From Symmachiella macrocystis (GTDB taxonomy: Bacteria; Planctomycetota; Planctomycetia; Planctomycetales; Planctomycetaceae), in NCBI RefSeq assembly GCF_007860075.1, contig NZ_SJPP01000002.1:1240001-1304000 (forward strand): a stretch of DNA of 64,000 bases, in the 5' to 3' direction. The translations under genes and the position numbers were made by a program. Under the pieces are notes generated by a model. It had not been told where the DNA came from. It searched no databases and worked only from the letters and a program-made list of their open reading frames with translations. Shown piece after piece: positions 9,216 through 18,379 of the stretch. Each line of letters begins with the position of its first letter. The first letter of the stretch is position 1.

Positions 9216-11405
9216 ATGATGCTAAAATTTCGAAGTCACCTTCATCGCTTGAGTCTTTGTGTCGTGCCTGCGGTGGTTCTCAGCACCATTTTCGTCGCGA
9301 CTGCGGGCGGGGCTGATGTGGCTGGTGAATTGCCGATTACGGTTTCGCGGTTCGATCAGCAGGTCCAGGTTCCCTATACCACTGCCAACGGACTGCCGTC
9401 GAATGATGTGTTGCAAATAGCGCGCGACGACGACGGGACCCTCTTTGCCAAGACGAGCAAGGGGATCGCATGTTTCGAGGATCCGAGCTGGGTTGCGGTC
9501 GACGATTCCGTTGCTGCAGGGCTTTTTCCGGTCGAGTCCCCTTGGTATGCGACGCTGGCAGAGCATGTCAGCCGCCGCGGGATGGTCCGTGCGGTCGCCG
9601 AGCATGAGGGTGAAATCGCTGTTGCTGCCGAGAACGGCCTGTTTCTCGGAGATGGAAAGAACTGGAGTTTGGCGCTTCCGGGCGATGAGCGGAGACGTTG
9701 GGCGCCGATCTATGTCCGTGCCGTTGTCTATGATCGTGACGGCCGATTGTGGTTTGCTTCCCCGCAAGGTGTGGGATTTCGCTCCGGTGACGATCAATGG
9801 ACGCTGCTGGATGGAACAGACGGCTTGCCTTACAACGACTTCACCTGCATGGCCGCAGGTCCCAAAGGAATCTGGTTTGGAACCAAAAACGGCGCCATTC
9901 GCTACTCCGATGGTGTCTGGGAATTTCGACAAGGACGACGATGGCTCCTCGACAACCATGTCCGCGACATTGTCATTACGGATGACGGCAACGCTTGGTT
10001 CGCCACAGCCGGCGGCATTTCTTGCATCCAGTTTCGTCCGACAACACTCGAAGAGAAAGCGAAATTCTACGAAGCTGAAATCGAGAAGTATCACCGCCGA
10101 ACGAGTTTCGGATACGTCAATCCAGCCGTGCTATCCGCACCAGGGGACAAAAGCACGGCGGTTCCCACGTATTCCGACAACGACGGATTCAACACGGGAC
10201 TTTATCTCGGCGCGATGAGCATGGCCTATACCGTGACGGGGGACGCCGCCTACCGACAACATGCTGAAAACTCCTTCCGGGCCCTGGCGTTTTTGAGCGA
10301 AGTCACCCAAGGCGGACCGCACCCGGCGCCGCGCGGGTTTATTGCTCGCAACGTGATCCCGACCACCGACCCCGATCCCAACCAGCGGTACGACTTGAAT
10401 TATGACATGGGTCGCACCAAACGGGACTCATTGTGGAAGATCATCCAGCCGCGACTACCGGTCGATGCGTCGGGAAAGTGGTACTGGAAGTGTGATTCCA
10501 GTTCCGATGAACTCGACGGCCATTTCTTCGGGTTGGCCACTTATTTCGACCATGTTTGCGAGACCAAGGCGCAAAAGGACGAGGTTCGAAAAGTTGTGCG
10601 GCGAATCATCGATCACCTTCTGGCGAACGATTTGAGTCTCGTCGATCACGACGGTCTGCCGACACGCTGGGCGCACTTTTCTCCGGACGACCTCAACCGA
10701 AACTTCGCTTGGGTTGCCGAGCGAGGACTGAATTCCTACAGCATCCTGACTTATCTCTTGATTGCGGAGCACATCACGGGCGACCCGAAGTACCGCGAAG
10801 CCTACTTGAAACTTGCACTCGATCACGGCTACGGCATGAACGGCATGACTCAGATGCGATTGTTGGAAGGCCCCAATTCACCCGGTCATCAACCGGATGA
10901 CAACATGGCCTTTATGAATTACTACCACCTGATTCGCTACGAGACGGATCCCAAACTGCTCAATATGTACCAGTACGCGATTCGCGTGAACTGGAAATAC
11001 GAAAAGCCGGAACGCAATTCCTTCACGAACTTTATCTACGGCGCCTGTTCACTCGGGAAGACACGTCGTGACCAATGGGGCGAAGTGGACCTGTCTCCTC
11101 CTGCGGAATGTTTCACAGGAGCCATCGATACGCTGCAGCGATATCCTTTGGATCTGATCGAATGGCCCATGTCCAACGCCCATCGTATCGACTTGGTCCA
11201 AATGGGTGACCACGATGGGCATGGGGCTCCCATCGGTCGTCGCGTCGATGGCTATGTCTTTCCGATCGACGAGCGTCAGGAAACCTACTGGGATTGGAAC
11301 CCCTGGAAACTCACCTCCGGTGGGGACGGAATGCGACTCCGTCCCGGCTTCCATTATCTACTTGCCTACTATATGGGGCGGGTGCATGGTTTCATTGCCG
11401 AATAG
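9216..11405 (+). CDS. exported sensor-propeller protein with C-terminal toroid-like domain
   Basis: About 729 residues from a double ATG at 9216/9219; AGGA lies 9 nt upstream. After a signal peptide (LCVVPAVVLSTIFVATAGGA) come blade-like repeats of the two-component regulator propeller type: TANGLPSNDVLQIARDDDG, DGRLWFASPQGVGF, GIWFGTKNGAIRYSDG and DGNAWFATAGGISCI, within roughly residues 40-280. The rest (about 300-729) is helix-rich with motifs such as GLATYFDHVCE and LLIAEHITGDPKYREAYLKL, resembling the alpha/alpha-toroid of six-hairpin glycosidases or lyases. Such propellers usually sit on hybrid histidine kinases; no kinase is fused or adjacent. Probably periplasmic carbohydrate binding or processing; this is inference. 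Confidence 0.7.
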   Translation: MMLKFRSHLHRLSLCVVPAVVLSTIFVATAGGADVAGELPITVSRFDQQVQVPYTTANGLPSNDVLQIARDDDGTLFAKTSKGIACFEDPSWVAVDDSVAAGLFPVESPWYATLAEHVSRRGMVRAVAEHEGEIAVAAENGLFLGDGKNWSLALPGDERRRWAPIYVRAVVYDRDGRLWFASPQGVGFRSGDDQWTLLDGTDGLPYNDFTCMAAGPKGIWFGTKNGAIRYSDGVWEFRQGRRWLLDNHVRDIVITDDGNAWFATAGGISCIQFRPTTLEEKAKFYEAEIEKYHRRTSFGYVNPAVLSAPGDKSTAVPTYSDNDGFNTGLYLGAMSMAYTVTGDAAYRQHAENSFRALAFLSEVTQGGPHPAPRGFIARNVIPTTDPDPNQRYDLNYDMGRTKRDSLWKIIQPRLPVDASGKWYWKCDSSSDELDGHFFGLATYFDHVCETKAQKDEVRKVVRRIIDHLLANDLSLVDHDGLPTRWAHFSPDDLNRNFAWVAERGLNSYSILTYLLIAEHITGDPKYREAYLKLALDHGYGMNGMTQMRLLEGPNSPGHQPDDNMAFMNYYHLIRYETDPKLLNMYQYAIRVNWKYEKPERNSFTNFIYGACSLGKTRRDQWGEVDLSPPAECFTGAIDTLQRYPLDLIEWPMSNAHRIDLVQMGDHDGHGAPIGRRVDGYVFPIDERQETYWDWNPWKLTSGGDGMRLRPGFHYLLAYYMGRVHGFIAE

Positions 11406-11502
11406 ACGACGCGGAAACCCTACGCGACTCAATCACCCAACGCCCAAGGTCACCCGTCGTCAGCCCCTCAGGAAGACGCTTGCTGCAATTCAGGCGGCGG
11501 TA

Positions 11503-12048
11503 TTACTGTTGGGTTTGGAGACGACCAATGCCGGCGGGTGGACCATCCTGTGCGGCTTTCTTCTTCAGATGGCGTCCGGTGAAAAATGCGACAGCACCAA
11601 ATACAATAAAATCGAACGCGCCAAGGCCGCTGGTTATCGCTGCCAATCCCCAAACGCTGAAAAACCGATTCTGGATTGAGTGCTGAGAATTCTTTGGATC
11701 GTAAAGCACTTCAATCTGGTCTCCCACCATACCTGGAGGTGGATAGCTTGCAGAGGAGGATATCACCTTAACAGACTGGCCGTCTTGATCGGTAAAGACA
11801 TATACCGGGGCATACAAAGTGTCCCCGTCCTTTCCTTCTCTCTCTATCAAATCCGTAATTGTGGCCTGCGTTGTAATCGCATCGCTCAGATAGTTCCATC
11901 GGTAAACTGCTGACACGGCCCCGATGAGCAGGAAAAGCACAGACATCCCGCAAAGAATCTTCGCCCACCGATTCCAAGCTTTAGCGCTGAAATCGAATAT
12001 GACTAAACGCTCGAACGGATTCAAACCTTTGGCGCTGAAGTCTGACAT
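11503..12048 (-). CDS. DUF3592 membrane protein
   Basis: About 181 residues from the ATG at 12048 (weak GAGAAA upstream); an in-frame ATG at 12135 would give 210 residues but has no Shine-Dalgarno. Two hydrophobic segments (ILCGMSVLFLLIGAVSAVY and GAFDFIVFGAVAFF) flank an extracytoplasmic domain containing ATITDLIEREG, YAPVYVFTDQDGQSV and VGDQIEVLYDPKNS, the signature of DUF3592. Function of the family is unknown. The gene is convergent with the propeller gene. The N-terminus contains an in-frame 16-residue tandem duplication. Confidence 0.75.
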   Translation of the reverse strand: MSDFSAKGLNPFERLVIFDFSAKAWNRWAKILCGMSVLFLLIGAVSAVYRWNYLSDAITTQATITDLIEREGKDGDTLYAPVYVFTDQDGQSVKVISSSASYPPPGMVGDQIEVLYDPKNSQHSIQNRFFSVWGLAAITSGLGAFDFIVFGAVAFFTGRHLKKKAAQDGPPAGIGRLQTQQ

Positions 12049-12066
12049 GGCTAATTTCTCGAATGG
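11971..12066 (-). repeat. two 48-bp tandem units inside the DUF3592 gene
   Basis: Encodes PFEKLAMSDFSAKGLN followed directly by PFERLVIFDFSAKAWN. The units (12019-12066 and 11971-12018) are in frame and diverged at several bases, so this is an older in-frame duplication. The upstream unit spans the candidate start codon at 12048. Confidence 0.75.
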
Positions 12067-12409
12067 TTGAGCTGACCAAGCTTCCGTAATCCGTGCCGCT
12101 GATAAATTCGCCTGATTGGGCAACACTGTTCCCATAGAAATGTGTTACCGCTTTGATGTTAACACATTAGAAACGGGAAAGCTTAGCGAATTCTTTTCTC
12201 ATGCGCAGGAGCCTAGGAGAGCGACACCGCTTTCCCTACCCCTAGTTCTCCCAAATTTTATCCCCCATTCCCCCCAACGATCGTTGCTGTCCGCGTCCAC
12301 AGCGGTAAAATACTAGGGGCCGCTTTGTGTTTGCAAAAAGACCTGCCCCCGCCGCGCCCGCTGCAAGGCGGGGCGTCTGAGAGAAAATCGACCCGTTAGG
12401 AACAGCACC

Positions 12410-12577
12410 GTGCGACAATCTATTGGCACTGCGTTACAATTTTGCTGCCTCGTGTTTTTACCCCTGATGGTGATTTTCTCGATCAACTTCTACAACTTTC
12501 CGCTGATCGTGATGCCTGTTTCGCTGCTCATTACGATCGTCATCTTCAGTTTGGGACAGGTGTTGAAAAGCGAGTAA
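12410..12577 (+). CDS. 55-residue membrane peptide
   Basis: GTG start at 12410 with AGGAAC about 6 nt upstream; stop TAA at 12575. The product is almost entirely hydrophobic: a first segment FCCLVFLPLMVIFSI, a short polar turn FYNF, a second segment LIVMPVSLLITIVIFSLG, and a charged tail VLKSE. It reads as a two-pass inner-membrane protein. It lies 94 bp before the 1436-residue PQQ/TPR gene on the same strand, so the two may be co-transcribed. No family recognised. The codon pattern and Shine-Dalgarno make it a good small-gene call despite its size. Confidence 0.6.
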   Translation: MRQSIGTALQFCCLVFLPLMVIFSINFYNFPLIVMPVSLLITIVIFSLGQVLKSE

Positions 12578-12671
12578 GCACAATGGCAACAACTTCGCCA
12601 TTGGAAACAACGGAATTGCTGTCCAACACGCTCGAAACATAGCCGGCCCCTGATCCAACCCTTTCTTATCG

Positions 12672-15600
12672 ATGGCCGCCCTCATGACGACCGCCCGCAC
12701 ATTGGCGATATTGACGATTTCCGCAATCAGCCTCACGGTCTGTGCGGCAGACGCCATCGCTCAGGCTCCGACCGGGCGACTACAGGAATCGGTGTTTCTG
12801 GATACCGATTCGTCCGCCACGAAAAAATTGAGCGCGCTCGAGGAATACCTGCTTGCCGAACAGTGGTCCGAAGCAGTGCAGCTTGCCAATCAGATCCTGG
12901 AACAACATGGCGAAAAACTGATCGCAGCGGGAACCGGGCGGTATATCGGTCTGCGAACGCGGTGCCATGCGTTGTTAGCGACGATGAATGCCGACGGCTT
13001 AAAAACCTTGCGGCAACGGCTTGATCCCCAAGCACGACAATGGCTGGAGGAAGGCCGCACCAATCATGAGGAAGCGCCGCTGCTGAAGATCGTCAAGCTG
13101 GCATTCTTAAGCAGTCATGGAGATGACGCTTTAGCGACGTTGGGAGAAATGGCATTCGAACGCGGGGCCTATGGGGATGCGCGCGGTTATTGGGAAATGA
13201 CTTTACCGATCGAACCGCCGCGGCCGGCGCGAGATCCGCTAACCGTCCTGACCTATCCCGATACGGACCTCGACCTTGCAGAAATGCGTGCCCGCCTGGT
13301 GATGTGCAGTCTGTTTCAACGGGACTTGCCCCGCTTCGAACAAGAACTAGCGGCGTTCACCTTGCGGCACAGCGACGCTGAAGGAACATTGGCGGGACGA
13401 ACGGGACAGCTGAGCGAAATATTGAAGACCTTGGCCGAGGAGGCACAGCATTGGACTGACTCCACGACCGATTCCGACGTCTCAACGTTTGCTGGAAACG
13501 CGAGTCGCAATGCAGTGCTTCCGCAAGCCATTGACGACATCGGCGCCGTGCAGTGGACGCACCCCTTGCCGCCGGCGGCCCATGCAGAAAAGTCGCGCCG
13601 CGGCGGCTTGGCGAAACCGGTTTATTTGAGTTATTTCCCGGTCATCGTCGGCGATACGCTGTTTGTCAACGACGCAACTACGGTTTCCGCCTATGACTTG
13701 CTCACCGGGAAACCGGCATGGTCAGGACCGAATAGTCACGATGCAGTTATCTATCGGGCCTTGCGGCCATTTGGCAATCAACGAGACAAGAAGAACGCGC
13801 GAATGGGAATTCCGCGATACACCATGACCGTCCATGATGGTCGGCTCTACGCACGGATGGGCTCCCCGGTCACAAGCCGATCCGACGAGAATCAACTCAT
13901 CCGTTCGGAAAGCCATCTTGTCTGTCTGAACATCGCCACGGGGCAAGGCAAAGCGATATGGACGATCGAGGCGGGCGAGATTTCTCCGGATCTTGGGAAC
14001 TGGGAATTCGAAGGCTCGCCGATTGTGACGGATGGAAAACTTTATGTCGCCTTAAGGAAAAGTTTACCGCAACCGCAAGCGAATGTCGCCTGCTTTGATG
14101 CGGAGAACGGAAGGCTGCTGTGGAATCGTAAGGTGTGCGCGTTTTTGGCGCCGGATGGGGATAACCTGGAGGAGGTTAGCCATCAACTCTTAACGTTGGG
14201 TGATGGAACACTGTTCTACTCCACGAATCAGGGCGCCATCGCCGCGATTGATGCACACGACGGCTCATTAAATTGGGTCGTCACTTACGAGCGAAACACG
14301 CAACAGCCCTGGATGTCAAAATTAAAAAACGGCCTGGTGCCCTGCCTCTACCATCAAGGAACCGTTGTGGCAGCACCGGCGGACTTGAAGAACATCGCCG
14401 CCCAAGGTGCCGGTCCCGGTCAATTTTGGAGGAAGCCCGCAACGGGGACGATCATGGGCATCGATGCTAAGACCGGTGTTCGCAAATGGACCAAAGAGCT
14501 AACCGGCGGCGTGCGACATCTGCTGGGTGTTCGTCAAAACCGGCTGATTGTTTCGGGCGACTTTCTTTGGGGCATTGACCTCGACACGGGACGAATGGTC
14601 TGGAAGAAAGGACAAAGAGATGCAGAGTCGTACGGCTACGGGAGGGGCTTGCTGGCCGGGGATTTTGTGATGTGGCCGAAGCGAGAATCGATCTGGGTTT
14701 TGAATGCTCTCACGGGAGCACCACATGCGGAAATCGCCATCGGACAATGGCGCACCGACTCCGGCCCAAAATTGACCGGGGGAAATCTGTTGATTGCCGA
14801 CAACATGTTGGTCATCGCCCAGGAGCAGGCGCTGGTCGCCTATGCACTCTGGGGACGCATGAAGAAAAAACTCCGCGAGGAAATCTCCGCGGCGCCCGAC
14901 GACCCGTTTCCCCATCTGCGCCTGGCGCGTGCCGAACATGCCTCGGGGGATTGGGACTCGGCCATCAAAGAGTACCGCCAAGCCGTTCGCCTGGCAGCGC
15001 CGCGGGACCAGTTTCAAAATCGTCCGCTCAACACGTTTGCCACCGAGAAACTGGCCGAATTGTTGATCCTGACAGCGCAGCGGGCGGCCAAGGAGGGCGA
15101 TGGCGAGACGACAACTCAAAATTATCACGATGCGCTGCAGTTGTCGACGGCTCCCGAAGTCCGATTGGAAATCGCACGCGGCCTAGCTGCCGCTTATGCC
15201 GAGTTGGAGAAGCCACGTGAGGCAGTCGCAGCGTGGCAGGAGATCTTAGATGCTTCCCAACTTTCAGAACTTTACATCGATGCGACACCGGGCCACCGGC
15301 GCCGCGCCGGCGATCTTGCCGATGCTGAAATCGATAACCTGCTCGCCCTGCACGGCGATGCCGTCTATGAATCCATCGAAGCTCGCGCCACGACTGACAC
15401 GGAAGCACTGCCTGTTGACAGCTCTTCGAATAGACTTCGCGCAGTCTTAATGCGCTATCCACATGCGCGCGTTGCGGCGCGTCGTTGGCTCGATATTGCA
15501 GAGGAACACAGCCAGCTGCATGCCTACGACCGCGCCATCGAGGCCTATGAACATTTGCTGGATCACCGCGACGATGAGATCCGTTTGTCGGCGCTGTGGG

Positions 15601-16982
15601 GCATGGCTCGTGCACTAGAACAATCCGAGAATTGGCGAGAAGCGCAGCAGTCTTGGTTGGAATTGGCGGCGCAATTCCCGGAATCAATGATTCCTGATAG
15701 TGAACCGCCGATGAGGTTTGCTGCGTATGTGCGGTCCCATTTAGAGCGGCCGGATTTTGCGCATCAGACGCAAATCGATGCCCCCCCCGAGGCCATTTTA
15801 CCCCTGCGACGCAGTTGGAGACGCTCACTGGGTAGTCACCGGCGACTGCTGATTCCGGTCGGCATGCCGCCGTCACTAGAAATGCAATCGGTGATCATCG
15901 CCGCTGACCGCCTCAACTGTTTCAACATGATCGACGGCAGCCTGCGTTGGCAGGCTGCGATAGCGGACGAAATCGAGTGGGCCGGATACGCGGGGACGCG
16001 GTTGCTGTTGTCCGGACCGCGCGGCTTAGAAGGGGTGTCACTGCGTACTGGCCAACGGTTGTGGCGGATGGAGAATGAATCGCTGGCAAATTCCTCCCAC
16101 CAACTCACCAACGACGTGGGTAGGAAACCCCGGCTGCTTTTTGACGGACATCGTCCGCTGGTCTGCTTGCTCGCGCATGACGAAATCGTCTGCGTACGGG
16201 CTAACGATGGGAAAGTCACGTGGCGGTTTCGCCCACCCCAAGGAACCATCAATCCCCATTGGTTTCTACACCGCGACCGTTGTGTCGTGCAGACAACAGA
16301 TCCACTGCGCGTCTTTGTTTTAAACGCCGCCGACGGTACGCCATTGGCTGATTCCGTTAGCCCCAACGAGCCATGGTCGGCCGATCCACGCAGTTTCGAG
16401 AATGATTATTTGGCTTTGGCGGTCAACTCCGCAGCAGAGACCACCTTCACGCGTTACGGGCTAAACGGCGCGATCCGCTGGCAATACCCGCAAGCCATTT
16501 CCCGCACCAACGCCGCTCCTGATTTTCTCACTAACGGTCGCGACGTCACCCTCGTCGTCGATGGCGACACATTGATCGGCGTTGGCGCGGACGACGGAAG
16601 TAAGCGATGGAGTGTTGGGCTGGGACTGAAGATCCTGCCCCACGCCCGCAACCGCATGGCCATCGACGGAGATTCGATCTATGTGGCGAGCGAGGGTATC
16701 CTGCGTAGTTTCCGGATCGATGACGGCGACCTTCGCTGGGAACAGTTTTTGGGGGGCGACAACGTGTCCTGGAAGATCGCATGTTGCGGACGTTATCTAC
16801 TAGCGTCGCCACGCTTCCACAATCAAGCTGGTGATTTTCCGGTGTTGTTTTGCGATCCGGCGACCGGTGCGTTGGTCCAGAAACTACATTTTAGCGGGCA
16901 GGGAAAAATCGACGTGCACATCGCTGCCGGTGTGACGCTGGTTAGCTCGGCCGATTACGTCTATGCCTTAACGCGGATGTGA
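12672..16982 (+). CDS. giant exported PQQ beta-propeller/TPR protein
   Basis: A 1436-residue protein with a signal peptide (ILTISAISLTVCAADAIAQA). Residues about 50-250 are helical. Two blocks of PQQ-type beta-propeller blades follow, about 285-735 and 1055-1430, recognisable by repeats such as GKPAWSG, NGRLLWNRKV, DGSLNWVVTYE, DTGRMVWKKGQ, DGSLRWQAAI, DGKVTWRF and DGDLRWEQF. Between them (about 745-1020) lie TPR-like helices (LARAEHASGDWDSAIKEYRQA). Similar large WD/PQQ proteins are typical of planctomycetes and are thought to be periplasmic scaffolds; enzymatic PQQ binding is not implied. The start is uncertain: MAALMTT at 12672 or MTTART at 12684, neither with a clear Shine-Dalgarno. Convergent with the DUF1501 gene, 9 bp apart. 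Confidence 0.82.
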   Translation: MAALMTTARTLAILTISAISLTVCAADAIAQAPTGRLQESVFLDTDSSATKKLSALEEYLLAEQWSEAVQLANQILEQHGEKLIAAGTGRYIGLRTRCHALLATMNADGLKTLRQRLDPQARQWLEEGRTNHEEAPLLKIVKLAFLSSHGDDALATLGEMAFERGAYGDARGYWEMTLPIEPPRPARDPLTVLTYPDTDLDLAEMRARLVMCSLFQRDLPRFEQELAAFTLRHSDAEGTLAGRTGQLSEILKTLAEEAQHWTDSTTDSDVSTFAGNASRNAVLPQAIDDIGAVQWTHPLPPAAHAEKSRRGGLAKPVYLSYFPVIVGDTLFVNDATTVSAYDLLTGKPAWSGPNSHDAVIYRALRPFGNQRDKKNARMGIPRYTMTVHDGRLYARMGSPVTSRSDENQLIRSESHLVCLNIATGQGKAIWTIEAGEISPDLGNWEFEGSPIVTDGKLYVALRKSLPQPQANVACFDAENGRLLWNRKVCAFLAPDGDNLEEVSHQLLTLGDGTLFYSTNQGAIAAIDAHDGSLNWVVTYERNTQQPWMSKLKNGLVPCLYHQGTVVAAPADLKNIAAQGAGPGQFWRKPATGTIMGIDAKTGVRKWTKELTGGVRHLLGVRQNRLIVSGDFLWGIDLDTGRMVWKKGQRDAESYGYGRGLLAGDFVMWPKRESIWVLNALTGAPHAEIAIGQWRTDSGPKLTGGNLLIADNMLVIAQEQALVAYALWGRMKKKLREEISAAPDDPFPHLRLARAEHASGDWDSAIKEYRQAVRLAAPRDQFQNRPLNTFATEKLAELLILTAQRAAKEGDGETTTQNYHDALQLSTAPEVRLEIARGLAAAYAELEKPREAVAAWQEILDASQLSELYIDATPGHRRRAGDLADAEIDNLLALHGDAVYESIEARATTDTEALPVDSSSNRLRAVLMRYPHARVAARRWLDIAEEHSQLHAYDRAIEAYEHLLDHRDDEIRLSALWGMARALEQSENWREAQQSWLELAAQFPESMIPDSEPPMRFAAYVRSHLERPDFAHQTQIDAPPEAILPLRRSWRRSLGSHRRLLIPVGMPPSLEMQSVIIAADRLNCFNMIDGSLRWQAAIADEIEWAGYAGTRLLLSGPRGLEGVSLRTGQRLWRMENESLANSSHQLTNDVGRKPRLLFDGHRPLVCLLAHDEIVCVRANDGKVTWRFRPPQGTINPHWFLHRDRCVVQTTDPLRVFVLNAADGTPLADSVSPNEPWSADPRSFENDYLALAVNSAAETTFTRYGLNGAIRWQYPQAISRTNAAPDFLTNGRDVTLVVDGDTLIGVGADDGSKRWSVGLGLKILPHARNRMAIDGDSIYVASEGILRSFRIDDGDLRWEQFLGGDNVSWKIACCGRYLLASPRFHNQAGDFPVLFCDPATGALVQKLHFSGQGKIDVHIAAGVTLVSSADYVYALTRM

Positions 16983-16991
16983 CTGTCGATT

Positions 16992-18161
16992 TCAAGCCAT
17001 CAATTCGGCAATCGGGTCCGCTTGGGCGATGGCGAGTGATTCGTGACGACCGCAGTTGAGTTTGGCGGCAGCATCGATTCCCAAATGCTGATAAATCGTC
17101 GCGGCCAATTCAGAGGCATGCACCGGGCGGTCTTTGGGTTCGGTCCCTTGCCGGTCGCTGGCTCCGATCACACGGCCACCCTGAACAGCGCCGCCGGCGG
17201 CAATCGCCGTCCAAACGCCGGGCCAGTGATCGCGTCCGCCTCGCGCGTTGATCTGCGGCGTCCGTCCAAATTCACCAACGGCCAAAACGAGTGTCGACTC
17301 CAACAAACCTCGTTCACTCAAATCGTCCAGCAGCGCCGTATAAGCGCGGTCGAACATCGGGCAAACCGTCCGGGAATAATCTTCAAGCGTTGTGGATAAG
17401 TCGCCGCCGTTGGCATGACAATCCCAACTCACTTGACCGAACACCGTATCGAACATATTGACCGTCACAAAATCAACCCCCACTTCGACCAACCGCGCCG
17501 CCGCTCGACAATTTTGTCCAAAGGACGTGTGACCGTAACAGTCCGCAGCGGGGGTCGGCTCAGCCGATAATACGGAGCTAGCGGTGAGGTAATCCGGATC
17601 ACGTTGCCGCCCCAATCCCCCCGCGTCCTGCCCATGAGAAACATTCACGCCGGTGTTTCCCAAGCGACCTCCCAAGACGACGTAGCCGCTGTCGTCACGG
17701 CTACCGCGCAGCTGCCGTACGACCGACCCGACGCTGGGCCGCTCGATACCGCCGCGAAACAGGAAGCCGGTATTGATCAATTGATGACCGGTTTCGTGGA
17801 TCGGCGATTCCTCGTGATAGACGCCGCGCAACAACGCATATTGATTGGCTCGCGCCGCCATCAATGGAAAATGTTCACTGAGTTGAATGCCGGGAACATT
17901 AGTCGAGATCGCTGAAAACGGTCCGCGAATCTCCGATCGTGCCTCCGGTTTGGGATCCCACGTATCCAGATGACTCGGTCCGCCGTTGAGGAACAACAGA
18001 ATCACGCGGCGCTCACTTTGTGCGGCGCGCGTGCTGTTCGTGTTGGCTAGGGAGGGTGTTGCGGCCAACCCCATGCCAGCTGCCCCCAGACCGGCGCTGC
18101 TGGTTCGCAAAAAATCCCGTCGGGAAACTCCACTGTCCTGCCCCATGTGGTTTTGCGTCAT
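16992..18161 (-). CDS. DUF1501 Tat-exported protein
   Basis: About 389 residues starting MTQNHMGQD, with a twin-arginine signal SRRDFLRTSSAGLGAAGM followed by LAATPSLA. The mature part starts RRVILLFLNGGPSHLDTWDP, typical of DUF1501, an alkaline-phosphatase-superfamily-like family abundant in planctomycetes and of unproven role. Also seen: VGEFGRTPQINARGGRDHWP, the conserved C-terminal metal-site-like motif. AAGG about 8 nt before the ATG at 18161 supports that start; upstream ATG 18194 and TTG 18212 are alternatives. DUF1501 genes usually follow a PSD1 gene; here the only PSD1 gene is about 13 kb away. Confidence 0.88.
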   Translation of the reverse strand: MTQNHMGQDSGVSRRDFLRTSSAGLGAAGMGLAATPSLANTNSTRAAQSERRVILLFLNGGPSHLDTWDPKPEARSEIRGPFSAISTNVPGIQLSEHFPLMAARANQYALLRGVYHEESPIHETGHQLINTGFLFRGGIERPSVGSVVRQLRGSRDDSGYVVLGGRLGNTGVNVSHGQDAGGLGRQRDPDYLTASSVLSAEPTPAADCYGHTSFGQNCRAAARLVEVGVDFVTVNMFDTVFGQVSWDCHANGGDLSTTLEDYSRTVCPMFDRAYTALLDDLSERGLLESTLVLAVGEFGRTPQINARGGRDHWPGVWTAIAAGGAVQGGRVIGASDRQGTEPKDRPVHASELAATIYQHLGIDAAAKLNCGRHESLAIAQADPIAELMA

Positions 18162-18286
18162 TGGTCTGCCTTGGATCTCGGAGGAGTAGGTCATTTCAAA
18201 CGAAACGTTCAACGGCCGATGCAGCGGCGCTGCCCTGATAGCGTATCAGTGCGGAAGGGCCTTCGCAAGATGCGCGCTGGCCCTAC

Positions 18287-18329
18287 AAAAAAAGCCGAGC
18301 AGCCGATTTCGAAAAATCAGCCACTCGGC
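18287..18329 (-). terminator. Rho-independent terminator of the EF-hand gene
   Basis: On the minus strand a 16-bp stem (18314-18329 with 18294-18309, three G-U pairs) with a tetranucleotide loop TTCG is followed by seven T (18287-18293). It lies 50 bp behind the EF-hand gene and before the DUF1501 gene, so the two are probably separate transcripts. Confidence 0.85.
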
Positions 18330-18379
18330 CAGAAACACTTCTTCCATCGTACCAGTCGACGGACTAGTCGCCGCTAATG

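Noticed and set aside
9222-10094. 290-codon minus-strand frame
   Set aside because: Antisense to the propeller gene, whose blade motifs are clear.
15028-15876. 282-codon minus-strand frame
   Set aside because: Antisense to the PQQ/TPR gene and strongly Arg/Ala-biased.
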